From NCBI RefSeq assembly GCF_040436345.1, contig NC_133221.1:20085165-20149164 (forward strand): 64,000 nt of DNA, written 5' to 3'. The notes under the pieces were generated by a model. It searched no databases, was not told the origin of the DNA, and saw only the letters and a list, made by a program, of their open reading frames with translations. Shown here piece after piece: positions 38,301 through 53,300 of this stretch; the stretch's first letter is position 1; each line of letters opens with the position of its first letter. The DNA comes from Pagrus major (lineage: Eukaryota > Chordata > Actinopteri > Spariformes > Sparidae). Both the position numbers and the translations under genes were made by a program.

Positions 38301-41300
38301 CTTTAAGAATGACAGTAAGTTGACCTTTAAGATTCTTTGGCAACAATGATTTGAGGATTTAAGGGACAGATAAATGCCATCCTACCTAAAACCATTAGTT
38401 CAGCAGCAAAATATATGACGCCGTGTTTATTCTCCGCCACACACTGGTACATGCCGGCGTCAGATAGCGTCAGTGCCGACACTGACAGGACTCCATCCTC
38501 CACATGGATTCTGTCCTGTGAAGAAGAGGATGAAAGAAAGCAATTATTGCTTAAGACTTGAAGGTAGCTGGTGCTTCGCTCAGCGCGTTCTGGCGAAAGC
38601 TCAATAACCATCGGATTGGGTTAGAGGCACTGTCAATGGGCGCAGATCAAATCAGGATTATGTTGCAGAGAATGAATCAGTCAGAGCGCAAACTACATTT
38701 TTGTTTTCCATATATGCTCGTTCTTACCATCATGTAAACCAGTCTTATTTACAGCGTGCCGGTTGTCTACGTAGGCGAACCAAAGACGCTCTGTTACATT
38801 GGAGGCAACAGTGTTCCTATTCTGCATCTGCTGTTGGTGTGTTTCTTCAAATTGATCTGTTGTTATTTGCACTATTATTTCCTTAGTGTCCTCTGTATAG
38901 CGTGACAGCTAACTTTGTTTTCAAGCTTCAGAGGCTGAACAAAAGCTAAGTCATGGACACGTCTTGTGGAGATGAAGACCCTTTTAAGCCGTCAAAGTGA
39001 CAGTGGGAAGCGTCAGTAAATATACTGGTGAGGTTCATTTTGCTTTGGGACAGCGTTCCTGACACAATTAAAATCCTTTGGACATTGTCATTTGGTAGAC
39101 ATCACCCAGTCCTAATTTGTGATGAATGATTTTTCCAGAACAGATATTGTTTGATCCATAAAATCATGTTTATTTTTGTTGCCTGTGAGCATTAAGCTCT
39201 CACATGCATTCTCAGTATCTAACTATAAAGCAACAAATCTCTGTCTGTCTGTTTGTTATTCACATATCTTGAGAACCATCCATCCGATCTACTTCACAAT
39301 TGGCAGGTTTGTTGCGGAGGACCCGAGGAAGTGCAGTGTCCAGTTTGGTGCAATCTGGACACGCGACACATTCTATATTAATTGAGTTGTTGTTCCCACT
39401 TGAGAGGACATTCATGAGAATTTTCCCAGAGGGAAAAATGTTTTTTCTTTTTAGATAAATTCCGACAACACGTGAATGCACAGTGAAACTGTGCTCTCAT
39501 GATCCCTCTAACGTGATCTCACGGGGAAGTAGATGTAAACAAAATGGAGATTAGCGCGGTGCTAATACAACAAAAAACAACAGCAGAAGATTAAACAATG
39601 GATGGGCGGGAAGATGCGGTCAACACGGATTTTCTATTCTTCAGCGAGAACTGGAGGTGGGATTTTAAGTTTCTGTCACCAGTAGTACGCTAGCTAACAT
39701 TAGCTTCAAGGGCTGGAATGTTTACTGTTCCTTTGCAGCACTGTCCGCTACTCCGGGATGCCTCCGTCATTGGTAGTCGTGGCCCGGTTCGGAAAGTACT
39801 GATGCAATTGTCCAGATTTTAAATCGTAAGTATCAAAATGCTTAATGAGTCTGTTTGCAGTTCAGGAGGCTTAAAACTGGATCTGTAAACCCCTCACATT
39901 AGCAGATAATCTTTGCCGAAGAGCATGTTTTGAACAGACTGTGCACTTATCATTTTAATTAAAGTGTACAGTTACACAACAATATGTCCATCATAAGCCA
40001 TGCACTGTATATCTGAAACTAAAATCATGAAAACTACATTATACTGCCTCTATGATTGTGCAAATGCCAATCATATTCTAAATAAAGCAACATAGACTAT
40101 ATTATTGAAATCAAATTAAAGAATGGCATTTTAAAAAATGTCTTTCTCATAATAAAATCAGACAGCTTGTATTTTGCCCTGAGCTTTATTAAATGTGAGT
40201 AAGAAAGTCCAGCTTAAAGCTGTGGGTCTCAAAATACACAAGCCTGCATGTATTTCTCTGGTGGTCTGGAGTAAGGTGTGCTGCTATATACAGTGTATTT
40301 CACAGAAGATTAAGTCCATTGTCCCTAAATCTCGAGGAGCTTAAACATGCACCATGAATAATGAAAAACAACCACTGACTCCATTCAGATGAAATGGAGC
40401 AATCTCCCAGGGACTACACTGATCCACTCTCTAAGACTGTGTAATCTGCCAAGGTAGAGCAGAATAAGAGACAGTTACATCCATGTCTCATCACTGGCGC
40501 ACCTCAGCGAGATGTTTACACTCTCCTCTCATCTCACTCTAAATTGCACTTGGAAAAACAGCAATGTGTTTGACGCCAGGCTCTCTAAAATGAAAGCATG
40601 AGCTGAGGCTGAAGATTAAGTCTTTAAAATGAAATACTGGTAGGTGGCAGGAGACGGGCTGTAATTTACCTCCGAGAGAAGCTGTTGGCCGTTCTTCAGC
40701 CACGTGTAGGAGGGTTTTGGTTTCCCATTGGCCCGGCACTCCCAGTACAGTCTCTCCTCTATGGCCAGGGATGTGTCCTTCACAGCCTGGATCCACTGAG
40801 GCTTGGCTGAGGGAATAGAAATAGACTCCGGTGAAATATCTGACGAGAAGCAAGACGACAGTTTCTGAAGGAGCACAGTGATTTATCATTAAATATGCTG
40901 CATCCAAAATAGTTCAAAGGAAATGCTTGGGCAGATTGACAGCTCAAATAAGTGGAAATCATAAAAACGTTTGGAGAATGGGTTTGTCTTTAAAGGGAAT
41001 AGAGAAGAGAAGAGTGAATGTGGGCTATCACTCAGTTTCATCACTTAAATGTGGCAGCAGCCTGTGGCAACTCAAGATTAGCACCAAACACCGCAAAGCA
41101 GGAAGCGCTCATCATGGCTGAAGTGCACTGACACTCACCCCAACCTGTCACCTTGATTCTGTGTATAATAAACATCATCCACCGTCTGCTTCCCATCCGG
41201 CACAGCTCATCCTGCTTCTTACCTTGCACATATTTACAGCTTTTCAGGGAATTTTCATGGGTAGTGCTGTTGCCCATAATAAGCACAGCTCACTTCGCAG

Positions 41301-44300
41301 GCACTGTACATACCGTCAGCTCCAATTTCACAGGTGTCATTTTCCCTCTCTCACCAAAATTCACAGCTGAAGTAAGCCAAGAACCAAGAAATGTAATAAC
41401 TATAGTCAAATTAAAATCAGCAGCCTTTATGATCCAAGGAGAGGGCTAAGAATACTTCCAGCTGTGTGTATAACAATGAGCTGCTAAAATTATTATGATT
41501 ATAATGTCACCGAATACCAGTTCTAAACTACTTAAAGCAACTGTTGAGGTCACATAATAAGTACATTCAAGGTCCAGTGTGTAGGATTTATGGGGCAAAA
41601 ATGGGATATGATTCATAATGTTTTCATTGCTGCTTGATAGTGCTGTCAATCAAATCTGAAATTCATTCTTTATTTATGATATTAGAATTATGATAAAATT
41701 TCAAAAGCTCATATTTAGCCTATTATCGATACTGTGAACCTATACAGTGTATACACTGCCAATGCCGCTGTCAGCACAAGGTTGTTATATGTTCTGCCTT
41801 CACACATTACCATTAAACTTTGAACCAATAGAGTTCTTTCTCAGTAATAATTACTGTCATCACAGTAAGCCTGGTGATTAGAGGGAGACAGCGCTATCTG
41901 CTATGTAAAGTTAGAAGTTAGCGTGAGCACATTCAACGTGAAATTGCGATGCAGATATCTTCACATAGCCCATTTTGGGGAGTGAATCAGCCAAACACGG
42001 GATGTTACTGCTAAGCATTGTGCTTTCACCACCCTACACGCTGTAACCATGTTGTTAGCCTTGTAGTCAACCCTCTGCTAATGTGGCGGCACAAGCGCTA
42101 TTATCCCAGCGCTCTTCTGTCAGAGAAACACTAGACTAAAGCGCAGCTTGAGTCTGAGAGAGCTGTGACCGAGCCTGACCCCAACTCGACAGATGTTCAG
42201 TTTTTTGCACATGCACATTGTAGATGACTATGAAAAGGCATTATACGAAGCACATTGAGAAAAGAAAAAAAAAAAGGATATACATTTATTTCACATCTAT
42301 GGAGAGAACCTGAAAGCACAATGTCAATTTAGCCCATTTTTACACTATTTTTTTTACTAAACGAACTTGAAAGCACCATGAACCCAAACATAATTTTATA
42401 TTTTTGTCCATAACGGTCTCCACCATTCTAATATAGCCACAGGGCCCAAGGCAGACTCACCAACGTTAACCAACACCTTTATTATTTTTAATAATAATAA
42501 GTTTTATTATTTGAATTATATTTGACTCACAAAATTCCTTCCACAGCTGTACCATGTCATCGCAATTGAATTTTAGTGTTTTTACCAGTCATTGTAGGCG
42601 CTCTGATACGCTTTGAATGGGAGGGTCAGCGAGGGGTATTTAGTTGGTTACAATCGGCAACCTCACCACTAGATGCCACTAGATCCTACACACTGGACCT
42701 TCAATACATAATTTTTTACAATCCGGATCGTTGTTTGTATTGTCTTAGCATGCCAAACAAAAGTCGAAGTACCGTAGAAGGCCAGGCGACCGGTGGCTGT
42801 GTTCTTGCCCATCTTGTTCTCAGCCACACACTCGTATCCTCCTGTATCGTCCTGCTGGAAGCTAGGGATCTCCAGCACGGCGTTCGAGTACTTCATTTTG
42901 ACTTTGCTGGGGAAGGGGACGCCATTAGCCCTCTTCCAGGTGATTTCAGGCACAGGGCTAGAAGAGAGACAGTCAGGAAAGCTCAGCGGGAAATCATGAT
43001 TCACTTTCCTTTGAACTTATAAGATTCTCGCTCAGGTAGCAGGAGTCTGTAATAATCCTGCAATGAAGTGTTTGATGGAGCTTAAAGCCTGTATTTCTTT
43101 TGTGGATGAATGGTTTAGAGTTAAGTCAATCCAACAACAACATAAAAAGCTGTCTCACATGGTTTTCAGACCAATCATGGCTTGGCGCTACACTCTGAGA
43201 AATATAATTGCAACAGTAAGTTTACTATATAGAAATCCACAGGCTCCTCGCCCGGAATGAAAGACAGCAGAAGATTGAAAACATGCTTCAAGGAATCCAG
43301 CTTACTTCCCAAGGGCGAAACACTCCAGCGTAACTGTTGATCCTTTTGCGGCGGGTACATTGTCTGGGAAATTAACTTCTATTTTCGGCTCGTATTCACC
43401 CATCACTCCTATGAAGAGCAAGCACAAGAACTCGCTCAGTCCTCCATTATTCATGACTTACAAGCAATATGGCTCGCATTATGGACCAAACAATTGCAGT
43501 GTAAAACTAACAGAGGAGAAATAAAAGACACATGAGCAAACATTCTCTCATGGGGGAACTCAAAGTAGTACGTCACTTAAGTGTGCAGTGGCCACATCGG
43601 AGTGGAAAAACTCTTGCAAGGAATAATTTAAACCTGCTCTTAGTGGAGCAGTAGATCTAAAATCTTGTGTTTTCAGCTCGTCTAGCTGTTTGTCTATTAT
43701 CTCAAGGCTTGAGTGGGCGGCTCCCAACCTCTTGTGTTTTTATTGTTACTATCAGTATTCAGAGAAGACAGCCGAGGCCCGGATCAGAAAGTGATGCGAC
43801 GGGATTTAAATTTATGCAGCTACATGTACAGTACACTGAGTGGAAACTAACTGGTTGAGCCACCAGAACACTCAATGTAATGGTCCAGTGACGTACAGCT
43901 TATGTTTAATTCATTCCCAAGGCAATCTTTATTCACTCTTTCCATGAAAGCATAACAGAGAATAGAACAACAGAGCGCTGAGGGCCGGCCTGAGAATTCA
44001 TGTGAAAGCACAGGGAAAGCTTTTAAAGTGAATGCGAATTATAAGAAAGCTAAGTCAGCAGAGACGAGATTTGGGCGCTTTGTTTGCTGGCCTACATTGA
44101 GGAGCAACTATTTACTTACAGGCATTAGCACCGAGGGACTCAACCACAGCGAGGCACGACAGGACAAAGGGCTCTCATGCTTAGTATGATGATTAAAGCC
44201 ACCTTGAAAGGGAAGGTCCTTAACATTAAAGGCATACTTGTCACATCCTGGCCTTAAGCTGCTGTCTTACCATCGGTCCTGAGGATCAGAGACGTGGGCG

Positions 44301-47300
44301 AGCTGTGCACTTTGCCCTTTGTGATGCTGTTCATCACTACACAAGTGTAGTTACCCACGTCGGAGGGCTCCACCTTTGCAATGTAGAGGTTTCCTGTCTG
44401 CTGGGAGACGAAACGCCGATTGTCTTGTTGAACAAAGTATGGGTACTCGTTGAAGACCCATGCATAAGTTAGGTCTGGAAGACAAACAAGGGTGCAGATC
44501 ATTTATACCAAATATAATGACATTAAATGGAATTAAGGGGCACTATGTAGTTTTGGAGAAGATATTCAAACTCAGAGTTTTAATATTTACAATATTACTG
44601 ATCGCTATATATGAATGTTCTCAGAGGAAAATTAGGTCCCCAGAAGGAGAGGAGACTGTTCCGCCAAATATAAACAAAGTAGATCAATATGAAATTGTGT
44701 TGTCCTTTAAGGTCAGTTTGTTTATTCAGTTTATTCAGTCACAAAAACTGTTTATTAAGTTTGTTTAGGGATAAAACAAAAAAATCAGTCAATGAAGATC
44801 TTTCTCTTCTGATTAAAATTTCTTCCCCAAAACTACACAGTGCATCTTTAAGAGTCTTAAATGTGATTATAAAAAGGCCAATCAATGGTGACAAGATTAT
44901 ACCTTAATGTTTTAACTTTAAACAATTGCAGTGTTGGAGAGAGGGAGAGAGAGTCAGTTTACCTCCTGAGGAAGTGGGCGTCCCACAGAGTAACACCACT
45001 CCTTGCCCCTCTCTGACTGACACTGCGCTTCTGGTGTGGACTTTGAAATGATCTAAATCTGAGCCAAAAAAGAAAAAAGAAAAAAAACAATGAGAAGAAA
45101 GATCACCGCAGGATCTCCAATATCAGAGAGAAACACTGCTGAGTAAAAGCTCTCAGCAAGACACTGACACAAGGCTATAAGAAAATTGTCATGAGGACGG
45201 CATTTCTGCAACGCCTGAGAGGGAGAGAGACTTATGAGGGGTTGTGTAAAAGATCAAAATACAGTGCAGACATTTGAGCCCAGGCTCTAAATTAGACATT
45301 AGATACAACTTTAATGACATGGGAACTAGTGTAGTGTGAACAGTTTATAAGTGAAGTCATGTACACGTGTATGCAAGCTGTGCAACCACATGAACATACC
45401 TGCCAACACTCTCATTTTTCTGGGTTTCTCCCTTATTTCAAAGCTCTCCCAGCATCACCATACATGGATAAATAGATTTGGTATATTTGTCTGACGTCAT
45501 CCAAGTTGCCAGATCGTCTTTGAAACACAGTCCACAAACACCACATACAAATTAAACCCATCTGTCACCGCAACCTGGCAACTCAGGTTCACGGCAAAGC
45601 TAATTTGACATTAGCTGTTGTCAAAATGTCAGGGCAGGATGGTGTTCAACCTAACAAACATAAATACTACCCGCCACTTCCTCATGAAAAAAAAATTGTT
45701 AATAAAAGCAAATAAAATCAAAGAAAAGCAATTTTAAAAGGTGGGTTTTCAAAAGTGATTGAGAAGATGAGACTGAGTTTGCAGCACTGATCTCCTCAGG
45801 CAGGTCATTTCACAGTCTTTGTGTAGTAATATAGACCTTGGAACAACAACAACTAAGGACACTTTTGAGAATCTCAGGGAGCATGAAGGGACATAGGGAA
45901 ATAAAAAATCTAACTTAGAGTGAGGCCTCTCAGGGTTTTGTAAGTGTAAGGAAGCCAGGATCAGTGTAATGTGGTCATGTTTCCTAGCATGAGTCAGAAA
46001 TTCTGGCAGCAGAGTTTTGGATGAGCTGGAGGTGGGAGATGGATCTTTTGCTCATGCCAGAGAGGAGAGGAGTCTAACGACTGGTTATGAAGGCATGAAT
46101 AACAGTTTCCAGATGTTTGTTAGAGAGAAATGGTCTAAACCTGCTGATATTTCTGAGATGGTGAAAGCCAGATTGAACCACTGATTTAACATGTTTATCT
46201 GAGCTGAAGTTTAATTAAAAAAACACTGAAATTTCTGCAAACCTCAGTTACAGAATGAGAACCAAGGCTGTTAGAAATGTGGGTTTTTGCAGAATTTTGT
46301 CCAATAATGATTATCTCTCTTTTATATCTTTAAATGTTGGCAGGCATGCATGAGAACTGCATGATGGGACAGGCTGCAGCCCAAAAAGCAACAAAAACAA
46401 GTTGAAAACAGTAAAAAAAGCCTTAAAAAGAGATACTATAAATATAATTTGGTTTCTTGGTCTAACTTAAGCTATAGTAGGTCAAACAAGAAGCTACCGC
46501 TGAATAGTAATCTTTGATGTCAGATCCAAAGAATGCTGAAAAATAAAACAAACTAAAAACCACATTGATACACTTCAGGCGTATGTAGGCTGTTCTTACA
46601 AACGTGGGGTCAGAATAATTTGACGTGTAGTTAATTACTGAATACAAATTACATGTCAATTTTTGTAATAAGGAATGTACTCCATTGGATGACAAAAAAT
46701 GAAGTCTCATCTGAATACTTTTGGATTATTTCAAAATCAAACATTGCTCATCAAATAGTATCAAGTGCAATCCAATATTGTATCTTATGCTAAAGAAATG
46801 GACAAAGCCCTAAAAATTGAAGTTCCACAAATATTTATTTTTCTCTTTAAAGTGACATTATGTAGAAATTGGCTTTTGTGCGATCTGGTGATAGGGGGGC
46901 AGAGTGGCTGAGACAGAGACACCATTCACCCTATTACAAGACACTGTACCATTAACATTATTTTGAAGCTGATATTTTTACCTTTTCAATGCATTCTCCA
47001 TATTCAGTATTTACAATTGGTTAAATAAAAATGTGTACTGTGTCTTTTCTTCTACATGTGGGATGCTGTGCTGAAACAATTGTCATATATCGAAGCTGCA
47101 ATCAAAACTGTAATCAAGTAATTCTTCATAACATTTTTACAAAATGTAATCTGGGATGATTTTAGATACTTATTTTTTGTAATTTGACTGTGTAGACCTG
47201 AGAACATGTTTACATGGTTATTAAATATGTTTCTCAGTGCTGGTTTATTTTGATAGGGTTCTTACCCTGGATCACAAAAAACAAACGTATTTTCCCACTT

Positions 47301-50300
47301 GCCCTTTGTAGCGTCGAGCCACGCAGGTATTTCTTCTCTGTATAATCTACAGACTTCACTGCAGTTCTCAACTGGGAATTTTTTCATTTGAAGGTGAAAA
47401 TTGGTAAAACTCTTATCGGCGAGGTGTGTAGATTATCCAGTGTTACCAGCACATTAATTCTGCCAAGACTCATTGTTGTTGAGTTATTATTAAATGTGAT
47501 TATTCAATTTTCTCAGCCGTGCATATCTTAAAAGCTCGTCGAATAGAACCAAAAATATCCACACTGGCCAGACACCACGGAGGGAAGGTGTGAAAAGATG
47601 TTTTGTTGTGATCATGAATAGAACCCTTAATGAACAGTGCATAAACAGTACGTATTCGTTTCTTTATTCATCTGAGGTGTTTGCTCACCGCAGATATGCG
47701 ATGTGAAAGAAATTAGAGTTTATATTCAGCCCAAGCTATTATTTTGTGGCAATGCAGAGGTAATAAAAAGCAATGTTTGCACTGTTTCTACTATTCATTT
47801 GCATTACTTCGTGTCTTATAACAGAAATAGCATTTTATGTTCCTGTCAGAGTAAAGGGTGGTTTCTTCAGCCTTCAGTCCTTCTTAAGAAACTCTCCTGA
47901 CAGTACTTTAGCAAGTTAGTTGACAAAACAAAAAGTGAAGCAGTCATTCCTAGTTTGCATGTATGAGCACAAGTAAAGAACAGTCGTCACACTTAGACTG
48001 CACCCATTTCACATCAACATCACACACTCAACATTGCAGCACTGATAAATATTGCAAATATGGCCCGTCGGTTTGCTGTGCGTCTGCATTATTTGCTAAG
48101 TGCAGTTACACTTCAGTTTTCTTAGTAAAAAAAGTGACAAGCTGAAACTTACAGGCAAACTGCAGACTCGCTCTCCTGCTGAGGATGGCTCCTACAGTGT
48201 TGTACGCCATACACTGGTACATCCCTACATCCTGGTAGCGGTCCAGACTGCTTATAATGAGGTTGCCCCCGGACAGACGCCGCCGGCGATCCAGGCCCAG
48301 ATTTATGAGAGTCCCATTCAATGACCATCTGTGAGGGCAAAGACACCATCAGTCCCTGGCAAAACACACTGTCCATTTCGTTCTACCAACCAAGGTGGTC
48401 TGACAGGAGGTGAGCAGAGAACACAACTCACTGTAGTAACTCACTCCAAGTAAGAATAATTTACTGTAAATTTGCTGGTGTGGAGGAATTTATAGGCTTG
48501 AAGCATGAACAGCATGAACCGTACGGGTGTGAGTTTTGCCATTAATTCTTTTCCTGCAGTGATTCAACTTTCCCTGACAAAGGAGTATTTTTCTGAACGG
48601 GGCACTATGTCATTTTGGAAAACAAAATTCAGAAACTCAAAGGTAATATTCACAATATCAAATCCAAAACTGAATAAATAAGCCCTCCTCAGAGGAAAAT
48701 AAGGTCCCCAAAACAACAAAACAGTATGAAATTGCGTTTGAATATTCAGTTTCTTCAGCCATGAAAATGAAGACAGTTTGATTATTCAGTTTGTTTAAGC
48801 ATGAAAATCAATCAGTGAAGATCTTTCTCTTCTGTTTAAAAGTTCTTAAAAAAAACTAAGTAGTGCACCTTTAAGCCATAAAGAGTAACATGGAAAAGAA
48901 AGCTGATAAATGCGTGCACATCTCTCAAAAGTAAATATGCTGATGAGCATTTGAACGGTCGCATTTTTGTTTTCTTTTACAGTCTTAAATTCTTCTGAAG
49001 TGACATTTTTATGAACTATAAGTTATTGATAATTTCATGCTTCATGCTATCTATTGTATTCTGCACAGCTCATGATTGCTGTTCTGTGCCTGTAATCTGA
49101 TAATGCATAATGCTGCGATATCCAAGCGTCTAAGTCGTTTGTTTAACTTAAATCCTAGCGTGTTATTTATATTGCATGTTTCTCTTTTTGTTCTATTTGT
49201 CTTTATTTTGCTCTATCACTTTTTGCTGCTGCAGCGATCTCATTTTCCCCACTGGGATCATTAAAGTTTAATCAGGGAGAATCATACACAAAGCTGTCTT
49301 CTGCTATTTAAGGGAAGCAGAAGATAAGGGTTGTAGAAGCCATCCTAGATATTATCATCAGTCTTAACCATAATCACCTCTTCTCTGCCACATTATATTT
49401 ACATAATGTGACATTATTCCACCTTTGACTTCTCATTAGGACAAAACATTAGCAGTTGGCAAGAGGTAACAGTGTACTGGTGTAACAAAGGGTGCCTTTT
49501 ACACTCCGTTTCACCTGCCATTACATCTTTCCCACACTTAGCAAGCATGGAAAAAAAAATTACGTTCCACAGCAGGTTTGGATTGCACTATCAAATAAAT
49601 GACGCACCTGAAAGAACTCTAAGAAACACAGCGTTAATTCATTGATTTAAACATGTCTCATTCTTCAGCAAGAACAGACTTGCTTTCTCCTTCGCCACAA
49701 AACTCAATCTCTTTTTAAATGCTATTCAAAAATGGAGCATTGAAGAGTTCAAGGGCAGAGCACTTTATATGAATGTTCCATCGTTTTTCTAAAAGCACAG
49801 ACGTTTTTTTTTTTCCTTCAGCCACATTTTTCTACTTTGCTTTCCTTAAGAGGGAATGAAAGCCATGGAGGCCATGACGGGTAACTTCTCACATGCTTTC
49901 AAGTCTACTTTCAATGATTTCTTAAAAAATATATCCAAACCATTGGATGTTAGTGAGTGCTTGCTGATGAATTCTAGACACTTATAATGGGTAGCTGTGT
50001 TTTTGTATGAGATAAACCCTATTACTTACTGAAGGTCCCATATTCCCATATCACACTTTTATTTTGGGTGTCTAATAGAAAAAGCTAAAAAAAAAAAAAA
50101 CACATTATTTTTTCTCATACTGTCCATTGCTGCAGCACCTCTGTACCCCTACACCTCTGTACAACGCTACAGTTTAGCTCCTGTCTCTCTAAGGAACCCC
50201 TCCCGAAAAGCCCAGTCTCCTTTGTTTGGTCAACTCTCACAAGCCTGAGTATGCACCACCCACTGTGTTTCCAAATCTGCTTAGCGGGAATTTTTGGAAC

Positions 50301-53300
50301 CACTGCGTTGCTGGGGCCGTGGCTGAAGATTGTGCTTGTATCGTTGTGTGTATCGTTTATACATGGGCGTTTTTGCATTTCTCGTCGGATTGAGCATTTT
50401 GACACTTTTTACACAGTATTTATACGTCACCTGGACCTGCTTTAATCTCAAAGAAGACATGGAAGACATTTAAGGCAACGAGGTTTGAGAAGGGTTGGAT
50501 CAGCTGTGATTCACGCCTGTCTGCTTAGATGTTTGTGTCCTGTCCTGAGTCACCATTTCCACCTCTTTTTGACCTGCTCTAAAGTGCCTCTGCTGTTCAG
50601 TGGAGCCCTGAACATCGGGCAGGTGATTGAATAGCAACACCGAAACCGAATTACTCTGCTTGAGACTAATTTTGTGAACACATGTCGTCAGACCATCTGA
50701 CTGCAGAGAAACTTGTGTATTCCAGATGATCCTGCAGCCCAGAGCTGCGGGCTTTAAACCTCAGGTTGGGTAAAGGTTAGGCAAGTCACCCTCTGTTTAG
50801 ATGTGTTCAAACCGCATCCCTTTTAATGACCCGCTACGCAAGAGATGCTCTTCTATATAAGATGTGGCTTTTTTGTGCCACTGCAGTGTGAATACTATGA
50901 GGGTCTCATCTCTTTGTGAGTGACAGGGCTGGCAGAGGAAAAGGGGAAGAAGGGGGAGACAGCAGTGTGAGCCCATTTACACTTCAAGAGAAGAGCCAGA
51001 GAGGTGCTGAGGGCATGCAGAGCCTAGCACAGCCAGCTCGAGAAGACACCACGTTAAACATGCTCATCTCACCTTTAATCAGTACATGGAAATACCTGGT
51101 CTAAGGCGAGGGCTGAGGAAATAATAGTGATTATCATTCAGCTCGTCTCCACTTTTCAACACCAAAGACATTTGTAATCAATGCCTGTTGGTGCCAACTG
51201 GTGTCTAGAAGACTGCATTGGTCTCACGGCGCTTCGTTATATAACAGGAGATTTAAGATGCATTACGATGCTACACATGTGTCGCTAAGATAATATCTGG
51301 CGAGACAAGAGGCAGATTGGCAGCGTGTAAGTCAATAAGAATTAGTAAAGCCATATTGACACCACTGCTAAGAGCGTTTTTATGCATTTCAGTCTGATTT
51401 GGAGAAAATTGAACGAGCAGCAAGCACCAGTGATAAATGATTGAAATGGGCTCAGTGGGCAAGACTGAGTAATTTGAGGCATAACTATTTAAATGTTTGG
51501 GTTTTAGAATATTTTCACCAAAGAATATCCAGATTTCTTTTGAAAAAGCTGGTAGTTCTAAACAGATTTTTAATCTGTTTTTATGTCCCCATGCAGCCAA
51601 ATATTATGTTTCCTCTCGTAACTAGCATTAACCATGGTCCTCTTGTGACACTGACAGCTCAGAAATGCTTTCAGAAATAAGAGTGAAGATGAGACGTGGG
51701 AGAAAGTGCACATTAACTGCCGATAATCTGTCTCACAAAAAAGAAATAAATGGACTAAATTATAATTTTATAATCAAGTTTGCAGACAGATTTTGGGATT
51801 GATCATTTATAAATCAAATTTTCACTTTTTTTAATGTTCAATGTTAAAATAAGTTGACAGATTCGTTTTTGAAAACCTCAAACGCTGCGCACCATCTTTA
51901 TCTTACACACACACCTTAGTCTGACTCCTACCTGTACTGAGGAGCTGGTATTCCCTTTGCATCGCAGGTCAGGGTAGCTTCTTCTTCTATTGAGTCGACA
52001 GGAATGAACAAGTCACCTGGCTCCATCCTCCATCTTGGACCATGGTATGATCCACTGTCCAGACAATCTGTCGGAGAAACAGAAACAGCCTGAGCACAGA
52101 AACGACAAAAAAAAGAAAGTGCCATAGAGTCCAGCCTCCATAATTCCCTGTTCTTTGGGACGAAATGGGATATTCGGGTCTAATAGGACGGCTATTTCAA
52201 AATGGAAGGTTGGACATTACTAAACATGGGAAATGACTCAATATGTTTCATGTTATCTTGAGGTGTTGCAAAGTGCACATTTCTGCAGAACAAATGAAGG
52301 GAATAAAATGAACACCTGATAGTCTATCACTGCGCCATAATTATTTCCTGACACTTGTGTGAAGTGTTAGAAATGCTGCAATTAAAAACAATTACACTTT
52401 CATATTATAGAAGTGGAAAAAAAGGTTGGGTAACACTTTCTATGAAGCCCATGTCTATAATGCAGCCTATAGTGCCGTATAATCATAGTTATAAGCCCTC
52501 ATGAATGTTTATAATGGTTTATAACAATAATAATAACATGTTAATACTGATGTCTATAATGCTTTATACATTTTAATGACATTGTATGTCACTGTATGTA
52601 CTGTAAGTACCTAATCAAAAAATATTTTGTTACTTAATTAATAACCTAAAGCACCTAATTGCCACTTTAAGCAACTTATGACATTATAACGCATTATAAT
52701 CATGATTATAATGTGCTATAAAATGATTATAATGTATTACAACTTTGAGAATTTTATTCCCCTATGGTCCTTGCAAAATAGTGATTGAGCAGCAATTATG
52801 AAGTATTGATACCTGGCCTCATAAGTCAGTATAAAATATTTTATAATCTGTTGTGATTAATGTTATAAAGGATTCTGAATATTTATGATTGCTTCTAACT
52901 ATAGGCACACTATAACACATTATAAGTATATAAGTACATATATATCTATAATGCAGTACATATTCATCAGTACTATTACACAGCACTATAGACCTGTTGT
53001 AACACATTAAAAGTATGTTCATAATGCGCTATAATGGATCATAGACATCGGCTTCGTAATAAGTTATGATTATTGTTGTAAGGCATTATGAATATCCATT
53101 AGTGCTAATTACTATGATTATACAGCACTATTAGCGTACAACACTGAAAGTATGTTCATAATGTGTTATAATGTATTATAGAAATGGGGTTCACAGAAAG
53201 TTTTTTTGAAAATGTAGATTTTTTAAAATATTTTATTGGCAAATCATTATATAACATTATATGTAAAACGAAATCTTATTTGTTTTGAGTTGAGAGGAGC

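Larger units (their letters stand above)
45053..48152 (-). other. cntn3 intron 3
   Basis: 3.1 kb. Holds a probable LINE relic (45690-46240) and a dispersed repeat (46860-46995). No exon-like frame. Confidence 0.55.
48329..51931 (-). other. cntn3 intron 2
   Basis: 3.6 kb with one family B MITE (48599-48870) and one family C MITE (50033-50470). The remainder is unassigned. Confidence 0.6.

Noticed and set aside
39236..39375. Possible interspersed repeat ('cttgagaaccatccatccga' region)
   Set aside because: Feels like a known fish repeat, but I could not identify termini or a second copy in the window.
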